Shown: positions 1 through 5,396 of the stretch, piece after piece
Layout: the number at the start of each line of letters is the position of its first letter
Numbering within the stretch: the stretch's first letter is position 1
From: an uncultured Helicobacteraceae bacterium
GTDB taxonomy: Bacteria > Campylobacterota > Campylobacteria > Campylobacterales > Sulfurimonadaceae
Direction: 5' to 3'
Assembly: GCA_903903705.1 (NCBI GenBank)
Contig: CAIUZU010000140.1
Coordinates: 1-5,396 of the forward strand
DNA length: 5,396 nt
Position numbers and translations under genes: made by a program
The notes under the pieces: generated by a model
The model's database searches: none
What the model was told of the DNA's origin: nothing
Seen by the model: the letters and a program-made list of their open reading frames with translations, nothing else

Positions 1-777
1 AGCAGAGGCTCTTATAAAATTTATGATTCAAATTCCATATATATTAAAAAACAGCAAGAGAATATCTATTGGATACATAAGATCAAAAATGCATTTGAAA
101 AAGAAAATCTGGTGCCATATTATCAGCCAATAATAAATAATAATACAAAAAAAATAGAGAAATATGAGTGTCTAGTTAGAATTTTTGATGAGGGAATTGT
201 TATTCCGCCGATAAGATTTATGGAAGCTTCACGCTTAACGGGAACACTCTCTCTAGTTACACGAGTAATTATAGAGCAGAGCTTTAAAAAATTTGCTCAT
301 AATGAGTATGATTTTTCTATCAATATTACAAATAGTGATTTTTACTTCAACTACTTAGAAGATTTTTTATTAAAACATGCATATAAAAATGATGTCAATC
401 CATCAAGAGTAGTCTTGGAAATCCTTGAAGATATCGACTCTCTTAGCTCGCCAGAGGTTGTTTCTCAGCTCAATGCACTAAGAGGGCATGGGTTTAAAAT
501 AGCAATTGATGATTTTGGGAGCAGAAGCTCAAACCTCTCAAGGTTGCTTGAATTTTCACCGGATTATTTAAAAATAGACGGTGCATTTATAAAAAATATT
601 TTGAGTGATAAAAAGAGTTTAATCATTGTTGAAGCGATGGTACTTTTATGTAAAAAAAGCAACATCAAAGTTATAGCCGAATTCGTGCATAATGCAGAGG
701 TTCAGGCAAAAGTAGAGGAACTTGGAATAGAGTATTCACAAGGATACTACTTTAGTGAGCCTAAAGAAGATTTGTAA
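1..777 (+). CDS. EAL-domain c-di-GMP phosphodiesterase, C-terminal part (5' end outside window)
   Basis: The reading frame is open from base 1 (258 codons, then TAA), so this is the end of a longer protein. A GTG at 112 lies inside the EAL fold (VPYYQPI) and cannot be the true start. The first ~37 codons (RGSYKIYD...YWIHKIKNAFE) look like the tail of a GGDEF or similar domain plus the usual linker, so a GGDEF-EAL protein is likely; the GGDEF part is not seen. EAL domains hydrolyse c-di-GMP to pGpG in the cytoplasm using two metal ions. Expected catalytic residues are present: Glu of ECL (166-168), Asn of SINIT (322-324), Glu of EILE (418-420), Asp-Asp of DDFG (508-513), Lys of LKID (571-573), Glu of AEF (679-681), Gln of SQGYYF (739-741). 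From Asn onward their spacing matches the active enzyme RocR as I remember it. The odd point is loop 6, DFGSRSSN instead of the usual DFG-S/T-GYS-S/N. Activity is therefore likely but not certain. The 3' end overlaps the convergent transporter by 17 bases. Confidence 0.93.
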   Translation, partial: SRGSYKIYDSNSIYIKKQQENIYWIHKIKNAFEKENLVPYYQPIINNNTKKIEKYECLVRIFDEGIVIPPIRFMEASRLTGTLSLVTRVIIEQSFKKFAHNEYDFSINITNSDFYFNYLEDFLLKHAYKNDVNPSRVVLEILEDIDSLSSPEVVSQLNALRGHGFKIAIDDFGSRSSNLSRLLEFSPDYLKIDGAFIKNILSDKKSLIIVEAMVLLCKKSNIKVIAEFVHNAEVQAKVEELGIEYSQGYYFSEPKEDL

Positions 778-2407
778 CGTTCATATCTTTTGCATGTTTT
801 AGAGCTTTATCAAAAGAGTTTAGTATATTTTCTTCTCCAATTAAGAGAGTAATATCATGCTTCCTTAAATCTTTCAATACCGAATCATTTACGCCAGATA
901 GCAAAAGTGTGACACCCGAATTTTGCAACGTTTTTATCACCTCTTCAAAATTGTGAAGTGCCGTCGAGTCCACAAAAGGGACATGACGCATACGAATAAT
1001 CATAATCTTGCTTTTAAACCCTATCTCTTTTATGACCTCTGTATACTGTTTCGCAGATGCAAAAAAGAGCGGACCGCTTATCTCATAGACTGAGACTCCC
1101 TCAGGCAGATGCGAATAATCCTCAAGAATGTCACTATCTACATAAGATTGAGGTTTTATACCGATGTCTGACATTCGTTTCATAAACAAAAGTGAAGATA
1201 AAACAACACCGATCTCAATAGCGACCGTTAAATCAACAAATACGGTTAGCAAGAAAGTAGTAAGAAGTACGATTATATCGAAGTGTGAACCTCTAAGAAT
1301 CGAGACAAAGGAGCGCCATTCGCTCATGTTGTATGATACGACTATCAAAATTCCTGCTAGACACGCCATAGGGATTAGTTTTGCATAACTAGCAAAAACT
1401 AGCATGATAAGAAGAAGTGTCAAAGCATGTACGATACCTGCTATAGGAGTTCTTCCGCCATTTTTAACATTTGTAGCAGTTCTTGCAATTGCTCCCGTTG
1501 CCGGAATTCCGCCAAAAAACGGAGTAACGACATTTGCAATACCTTGTGCAATTAGCTCCGTATTTGAGCGGTGGTTTGCACTTATCATACCATCAGCTAC
1601 GACAGCAGAGAGTAACGATTCGACTCCGCCAAGAAGTGCTATCGTGAGTGCGGGAGCTATGTATATATAGAGATTGCTTGTCTCAAAAGTAGGAAATGAA
1701 AAAGAGAAAGTATTTGGTATTTCGCCAAAAAATGATTCAATTGTCGTAACAGGTATATTTGCAATTTGAACAGCAACAGTGATAAAGATTATGGCAATAA
1801 ATGAACCGGGAATTTTAGTCGTAATCTTTTTTGAATATAGAGTTATAAGAATGGTTAGTGCCGTAATTATAACCGCATATAAGTTAGTGCTGCCGATGTT
1901 AGAGATATAAACTACCCATTTTTCAAAAAACTCAGACGGCAGTTTTTCTATTTCTAATCCCAGAGCATCTTTAACTTGTGTAGAGAATATGACAACTGCG
2001 ATACCGCTTGTAAATCCGACGATGAGAGGATGCGGAAAATATTTTAAAAGAGTACCGAGTCTTAAGAGTCCAAAGGCGATTAATATAAGTCCTGACATAA
2101 CGGTAGAAATGAGAAGTCCATCAACACCGTACTGTTGCACGATAGCGTAGATTATCACTATAAAAGCGCCGGTTGGTCCGCCGATTTGAACTCTGCTTCC
2201 GCCCAGAAATGAGATGAGAAAGCCGGCAATTATTGCAGTAACCAGTCCTTTTTCAGGAGAAACACCGGAAGCTACGGCAAATGCAATAGCTAGAGGAAGA
2301 GCAACGATACCTACGACAATGCCGGCAAATATGTCGGATATAAGCTGTTCTTTGCTTATCCCTGATTTGAGCAGTGTAAAAAGTTTAGGCTCAAATATCT
2401 TATTCAT
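761..2407 (-). CDS. SulP-family inorganic anion transporter with C-terminal STAS domain
   Basis: This is a complete 548-residue inner-membrane secondary transporter of the SulP/SLC26 family, close to the usual bacterial length (~550). The membrane domain covers roughly residues 20-410 in many hydrophobic helices. Family landmarks are PLAIAFAVASG (38-48) in the first helix, GGPTGAF (76-82) in the third, GVESLLSAVVADG (261-273), the signature stretch 278-328 (key pieces NTELIAQGIANVV, FFGGIPATGAIARTATN), and DLTVAIEIGVVLSSLLF (392-408). A cytoplasmic STAS domain follows (about 437-540) with the conserved loop VPFVDSTAL (476-484). Family substrates include sulfate, bicarbonate and, for E. coli DauA, C4-dicarboxylates. 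The GGPTGAF motif resembles DauA's as I recall it, but the sequence does not settle the substrate. The ATG start lies one base after the valS stop (TAA G ATG). No clear Shine-Dalgarno precedes it (only AAAAATAAG), so translation is probably coupled to valS, and the gene probably shares the valS promoter. No carbonic anhydrase or sulfur-assimilation gene is nearby to hint at its role. Confidence 0.94.
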   Translation of the reverse strand: MNKIFEPKLFTLLKSGISKEQLISDIFAGIVVGIVALPLAIAFAVASGVSPEKGLVTAIIAGFLISFLGGSRVQIGGPTGAFIVIIYAIVQQYGVDGLLISTVMSGLILIAFGLLRLGTLLKYFPHPLIVGFTSGIAVVIFSTQVKDALGLEIEKLPSEFFEKWVVYISNIGSTNLYAVIITALTILITLYSKKITTKIPGSFIAIIFITVAVQIANIPVTTIESFFGEIPNTFSFSFPTFETSNLYIYIAPALTIALLGGVESLLSAVVADGMISANHRSNTELIAQGIANVVTPFFGGIPATGAIARTATNVKNGGRTPIAGIVHALTLLLIMLVFASYAKLIPMACLAGILIVVSYNMSEWRSFVSILRGSHFDIIVLLTTFLLTVFVDLTVAIEIGVVLSSLLFMKRMSDIGIKPQSYVDSDILEDYSHLPEGVSVYEISGPLFFASAKQYTEVIKEIGFKSKIMIIRMRHVPFVDSTALHNFEEVIKTLQNSGVTLLLSGVNDSVLKDLRKHDITLLIGEENILNSFDKALKHAKDMNVTNLL

Positions 2408-2408
2408 C

Positions 2409-5036
2409 TTATTTTTGCAGTGAGTCCAACTGATCTTTTACTTTGTTTTGTTTATCCTCTGCATCGGCTAGAAGTTCTCTGTTTTTTGCTAGAACATCCT
2501 CCGGCGCATTTGCGACAAATCGCTCGTTGTTTAGCATGCCGCAGAGTTTATCTATCTCTTTTTGGAGCTTTTCATCTTGTTTACTCAAGCGGCTGATGAT
2601 AGGTGCGAGATCTATACTCTCTGTCGGGATAAATGTTTCACAAAGAGCAGATATGTCGCTTACTGCATTATCAATTTTAGAGTCGCTAAACTCCACAAAT
2701 TCAACTTTTGCAAGTCTTGAGATAAACGGTTTCATCATCTCTTTTTCATTTTCACTTATGCCGTCTATCTTGACGAATGCTCTCTCTATCTTTTGGTTTG
2801 CAAGATCTACTAAAACTTTTGCACGTCTGATAGAGATGATGGCATCCATGATAAGCTCAAATTTTGCTTCATCTTTTTCACGTTTTTTTGTCTTAAATGG
2901 ATATTTTGCAACCATGATTGAGCTACTGTTTTCTAAGCTCGTGCCTGAGAGTTCATGGTAAAGGTACTCTGTGATAAATGGCATAAACGGATGAAGAAGC
3001 TTCATAGCCTCTTTAAAGATTGCTCCAAGCTCAACTATTGCACCTTTGTCGGCTTTGCTCAGCTCTATTCCCCAGTCACAAAATTCGTTCCATAAAAAGC
3101 GATAAAGCACCGTTGCCGCGTCGTTAAATCTATAATCATCCATACATGTACGAACTTCTAGCGTTGCCATATTAAGACGAGAGAGCATATATCTGCCAAG
3201 TTGACTCTCTACACAAAAACCAGCCAAGTCAGGAAAAACATCTACATTCATCTGTAAAAATTTTGCGGCATTGTAGAGCTTGTTTGTAAAGTTGCGGTTT
3301 TGTTCAAGTTTTTCCGTACTCATACGGATGTCACGACCTTGAGCGGCACTTATCGCTAAAGTAAAACGGAGTATATCTGCGCTGTACTTCTCTACCATAT
3401 CCAGCGGGTCGATAACATTTCCTTTTGATTTGCTCATTTTCTGTCCATGCTCATCACGAACGAGAGCATGAAGGTAGATGTGGTTAAACGGCAGTTCGCC
3501 CACAAAACTCTCTCCCATCATCATCATTCTGGCAACCCAGAAAAAGAGTATGTCAAAGCCGGTAATGAGGAGTGAATTCGGATAAAAATCTTTCATATCC
3601 TGTGAGCTAAAAAGTCTGTCCATATCAACATCGCCGTTACCCCAGCCTAGAGTTGAAAACGGCCATAGAGCTGAGCTAAACCATGTGTCTAGCACGTCTG
3701 GATCTTGAGTGATATTTTTTGAAGCACATTTTGGACACTCATGCTCTTCGTCTTTTAAACTTGCCCACTCATGGTCACAATCTCCACAGTAAAAAACAGG
3801 GATTTGATGTCCCCACCAAAGCTGACGAGAGATACACCAGTCACGCAGATCTCCCATCCAAGAGTTATATGAGTTTATCCAGTGCGGAGGGAAAAACTTA
3901 GCTTCGCCGTTGTTTGTTTTTTCAATAGATTTTTTAGCTACTTCGCTTCTGACAAACCACTGTTTTGATATGTAAGGCTCAACAATGTTTTTACATCTGT
4001 AGCAGTGTCCGACTTGATGTTTATGATCTTCAATCTTTACTATAAAGCCTTCATCTGCGAGTTTTTTTACGATTGTCTCACGAGCTTCAAGACGTTCAAG
4101 ACCGTAAAATTCGCCTGCGTACTCATTTAAGATACCTTTTTCATCAAAAACCGTGATGAACTCCAAATCATGTCGTTTGCCAACTTCGTAGTCATTTTGG
4201 TCATGTGCGGGAGTAACTTTTACCACACCCGTTCCAAATGTCATATCTACATGTTCATCGGCAATAATTGCGACTTCTCTGCTTGTCAGCGGAAGTTTCA
4301 CTTTTTTGCCTATAAGGTGCTTGTATCTCTCATCATCGGGATGAACCATAACGGCTGTGTCACCGAAGTAAGTTTCAGGTCTTGTCGTTGCAACCTCTAC
4401 ATGTCCGCTTCCATCAGCAAACGGATATTTTATGTGGTAAAACTTGCCGTCATGGTCTTCATGCTCAACTTCAATGTCACTAAGTGCGCCGTCGTGTGTA
4501 CACCAGTTAACCATGTAGTTTCCACGAACGATTAACCCTTGGTTGTAAAGATGAACAAATGCCTCTTTAACTGACTTTTGAAGTCCGTCGTCCATTGTAA
4601 ATCGCTCACGCTTCCAAGCTGGACTTACTCCCATTTTGCGAAGCTGGCTTGTCATGATTCCCGCTGACTCCTCTTTCCAAGCCCAAGCACGCTCTAAAAA
4701 CGCTTCTCTGCCTATGGCTTCTTTAGTCGTTCCCTCTGCAAGGAGTTGTTTTTCTACAACATTCTGAGTTGCGATTCCTGCATGGTCTGTTCCCGGTTGC
4801 CAAAGAGTTTTGTAACCGTCCATTCTTTTATAGCGAGTGATAATGTCTTGAAGAGTAAATGTGAGTGCATGACCTATGTGCAAGCGTCCTGTGACGTTTG
4901 GCGGAGGCATCATGATAGAGAAGTTTTTTCCCTCTTCTTGAATGGAGCTGTTTGAATCTACTTCAAAGTAGCCTCTATCTTCCCAGATCTTATAAAATTT
5001 ATCTTCTGTTTGTTGTGGTTCGTAGCTGTTTGACAT
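2409..5036 (-). CDS. valS: Valyl-tRNA synthetase (valine--tRNA ligase)
   Basis: A complete 875-residue class Ia aminoacyl-tRNA synthetase that charges tRNA-Val with valine using ATP in the cytoplasm. Nothing looks missing or shifted; E. coli ValRS is longer (951) but ~880 is common. The Rossmann catalytic core carries PPPNVTGRLHIGHAL (44-58; HIGH at 53-56, bases 4869-4880) and GQKMSKSKGN (531-540; KMSKS at 533-537, bases 3426-3440). The inserted CP1 editing domain, which clears mischarged Thr-tRNA, shows ATTRPETYFGDTAV (216-229) and TPAHDQNDYEVG (275-286). Cysteine pairs C345/C348 and C417/C420 with C434/C437 look like zinc knuckles. WCISRQLWWGHQIP (400-413) and DVLDTWFSSALWPFSTLGW (447-465) are typical of ValRS. 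The anticodon-binding helical domain follows (about 610-760), and residues ~810-875 form the charged ValRS C-terminal coiled coil. The start is backed by an AAGG nine bases upstream and a TATAAT promoter. It is the first gene of a two-gene operon with the downstream transporter. Confidence 0.99.
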   Translation of the reverse strand: MSNSYEPQQTEDKFYKIWEDRGYFEVDSNSSIQEEGKNFSIMMPPPNVTGRLHIGHALTFTLQDIITRYKRMDGYKTLWQPGTDHAGIATQNVVEKQLLAEGTTKEAIGREAFLERAWAWKEESAGIMTSQLRKMGVSPAWKRERFTMDDGLQKSVKEAFVHLYNQGLIVRGNYMVNWCTHDGALSDIEVEHEDHDGKFYHIKYPFADGSGHVEVATTRPETYFGDTAVMVHPDDERYKHLIGKKVKLPLTSREVAIIADEHVDMTFGTGVVKVTPAHDQNDYEVGKRHDLEFITVFDEKGILNEYAGEFYGLERLEARETIVKKLADEGFIVKIEDHKHQVGHCYRCKNIVEPYISKQWFVRSEVAKKSIEKTNNGEAKFFPPHWINSYNSWMGDLRDWCISRQLWWGHQIPVFYCGDCDHEWASLKDEEHECPKCASKNITQDPDVLDTWFSSALWPFSTLGWGNGDVDMDRLFSSQDMKDFYPNSLLITGFDILFFWVARMMMMGESFVGELPFNHIYLHALVRDEHGQKMSKSKGNVIDPLDMVEKYSADILRFTLAISAAQGRDIRMSTEKLEQNRNFTNKLYNAAKFLQMNVDVFPDLAGFCVESQLGRYMLSRLNMATLEVRTCMDDYRFNDAATVLYRFLWNEFCDWGIELSKADKGAIVELGAIFKEAMKLLHPFMPFITEYLYHELSGTSLENSSSIMVAKYPFKTKKREKDEAKFELIMDAIISIRRAKVLVDLANQKIERAFVKIDGISENEKEMMKPFISRLAKVEFVEFSDSKIDNAVSDISALCETFIPTESIDLAPIISRLSKQDEKLQKEIDKLCGMLNNERFVANAPEDVLAKNRELLADAEDKQNKVKDQLDSLQK

Positions 5037-5041
5037 TGTAG

Positions 5042-5053
5042 TTTACCTTAAAT
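5042..5053. repeat. 12-base direct repeat, copy 1 (covers valS ribosome binding site)
   Basis: The plus-strand sequence TTTACCTTAAAT (minus strand ATTTAAGGTAAA) occurs here and again 102 bases to the right at 5144-5155. This copy contains the AAGG used as the valS ribosome binding site. The identity is seen directly; in AT-rich DNA it may be chance. Confidence 0.6.
5046..5049 (-). promoter_or_regulatory. Ribosome binding site of valS
   Basis: On the minus strand AAGG lies nine bases before the valS ATG (TTTAAGGTAAACTACA-ATG). It is the only Shine-Dalgarno-like sequence nearby and supports the ATG at 5034-5036 as the true start. It lies inside one copy of a 12-base direct repeat. Confidence 0.75.
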
Positions 5054-5065
5054 AGTATCAAAATA

Positions 5066-5088
5066 ATTTCGCCATTATATCCAAAAAG
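5066..5088 (-). promoter_or_regulatory. Probable vegetative (sigma70-type) promoter of valS and the transporter
   Basis: Read on the minus strand, CTTTTTGGATATAATGG contains a perfect -10 hexamer TATAAT (5074-5079), preceded by a five-T run (5083-5087) and GG. Campylobacter-type housekeeping promoters are known for a TATAAT box, a T-rich element ending in G near -16, and a weak or missing -35 box; this fits. No TTGACA-like hexamer is found at 16-18 bases upstream. Transcription would start near 5066-5068 and give a leader of about 30 bases before the valS ATG, too short for a riboswitch or T-box-type leader. Assignment is by motif and position only. Confidence 0.7.
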
Positions 5089-5143
5089 ATGTGGCTGAGT
5101 ACCTATGTAAATAGATGGCAAAAAGGAAGTTTGCGGATGTTTT

Positions 5144-5155
5144 TTTACCTTAAAT
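5144..5155. repeat. 12-base direct repeat, copy 2 (covers stop codon of GGDEF gene)
   Basis: This is the second copy of TTTACCTTAAAT. On the minus strand it holds the final Ile codon and TAA of the GGDEF gene (ATT TAA) and then GGTAAA. No start codon follows at ribosome-binding distance, so it does not serve as a second ribosome binding site. Confidence 0.6.
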
Positions 5156-5396
5156 GCCGGTAATTCTATTTTTTATCTGAATTTTATCTTCATACATATT
5201 GCTATCTGCTTTCTCTATAACATCAGTTAAAATATCACCTTTTTTAAACTCACAAATACCCAAAGAGAAGCTTACTTTAAATGATGACTCTTTAACTACC
5301 AAATGCTTTTTTATAACTTCTTCTCTTATGTTGGTTAGTTTTGTATATGCATTCTCTTTTGTTGTTGATGTAGAAAATATAATGATAAACTCATCA
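5150..5396 (-). CDS. GGDEF-domain protein (putative diguanylate cyclase), C-terminal 81 codons
   Basis: The minus strand is open from the right edge to TAA at 5150-5152. The first complete codons read DEFIIIFSTST (5393-5395 is the Asp), and the base before them is a T, as expected for the last base of a GGT glycine codon. The window therefore appears to cut through the GG(D/E)EF active-site motif. Downstream are the family's later landmarks: FKVSFSLGICEF (beta strand with S-x-G-I/V, residues 39-50 of the fragment) and DVIEKADSNMYEDKIQIKNR (58-77, the A-D-x-x-M-Y helix at the end of the domain). GGDEF domains make c-di-GMP from two GTP. The protein ends four residues after this helix region, so GGDEF is its C-terminal domain. 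N-terminal sensor domains, the first Gly of the motif and the inhibitory RxxD site lie outside the window, so activity cannot be judged. It lies upstream of valS on the same strand, 113 bases away, with no visible terminator. Confidence 0.9.
   Translation of the reverse strand, partial: DEFIIIFSTSTTKENAYTKLTNIREEVIKKHLVVKESSFKVSFSLGICEFKKGDILTDVIEKADSNMYEDKIQIKNRITGI

Larger units (their letters stand above)
5037..5149. other. Intergenic region between GGDEF gene and valS
   Basis: A 113-base gap holds the valS ribosome binding site, the TATAAT promoter and parts of both copies of the 12-base repeat. Bases 5089-5143 show nothing further that I can identify: no reading frame with a ribosome binding site, no tRNA, and no stable GC-rich hairpin followed by T's in the direction of the GGDEF gene. 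Confidence 0.7.

Noticed and set aside
750..800. Search for a bidirectional terminator at the convergent EAL/transporter junction
   Set aside because: Only short A/T pairings (AAAGA with TCTTT across an 18-base loop) and the palindrome AACGTT were found; neither makes a credible terminator.
1164..2423. Plus-strand open frames at 1164-1388, 1404-1670 and 2214-2423
   Set aside because: They lie wholly or almost wholly antisense to the SulP transporter, whose minus-strand frame carries clear family motifs; their translations resemble no family I know and none is needed to explain the region.
2443..4955. Plus-strand open frames at 2443-2961, 3719-3901, 4170-4535 and 4746-4955
   Set aside because: All are antisense to valS within well-conserved protein sequence; the Ser/Phe- and Cys-rich translations are typical of mirrored coding frames.
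5089..5143. Search for a small RNA, leader peptide or T-box-like element upstream of valS
   Set aside because: The region lies upstream of the predicted transcription start, has no reading frame with a ribosome binding site, and no strong hairpin; the predicted leader of about 30 bases is too short for such control.
5146..5166. Possible terminator hairpin TTACC-TTAAATGCC-GGTAA followed on the plus strand by TTCTATTTTTT
   Set aside because: The stem is only five base pairs, overlaps the end of the GGDEF coding sequence, and the T-rich tail is on the plus strand where no gene ends; in the GGDEF direction it is followed by A's.

Overview
The window holds two complete genes in a tight operon on the minus strand, flanked on both sides by parts of cyclic-di-GMP signalling genes that run off the window. 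From left to right it contains: (1) the C-terminal end of an EAL-domain protein on the plus strand, open from base 1 and ending at 777; (2) a complete SulP-family anion transporter with a C-terminal STAS domain, minus strand, 761-2407; (3) a complete valyl-tRNA synthetase, valS, minus strand, 2409-5036; (4) a 113-base intergenic stretch with a recognisable valS promoter and ribosome binding site; (5) the last 81 codons of a GGDEF-domain protein, minus strand, stop at 5150-5152, running off the right edge.

The organism is probably a Campylobacterota (epsilonproteobacterial) member of the Sulfurimonas / Arcobacter kind. This is inference. It rests on AT-rich coding sequence, the residue style of the GGDEF/EAL proteins (YKIYD...YWIHKIKNAFE...VPYYQPI, AEFV instead of AEGV), and a valS promoter with a perfect TATAAT preceded by a T-run plus GG and no clear -35 box, as known for the vegetative promoters of this group. 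No species can be named from sequence alone.

valS and the transporter form a transcription unit: a single base separates the valS stop from the transporter ATG, and the transporter has no clear Shine-Dalgarno of its own. The promoter upstream of valS probably serves both. The transporter's 3' end overlaps the convergent EAL gene by 17 bases, so no room exists for a conventional terminator between them. The functional link between valyl-tRNA charging and anion transport is probably only one of genome packing. The flanking GGDEF and EAL genes belong to c-di-GMP synthesis/breakdown, and nothing in the sequence shows that they act on the operon between them.

I found no RNA gene, insertion sequence, CRISPR array or phage-like segment, and no evidence of a new biological system. 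The most notable points are an altered loop 6 in an otherwise catalytically complete EAL domain, the gene overlaps, and a 12-base direct repeat that carries a stop codon in one copy and the valS ribosome binding site in the other.
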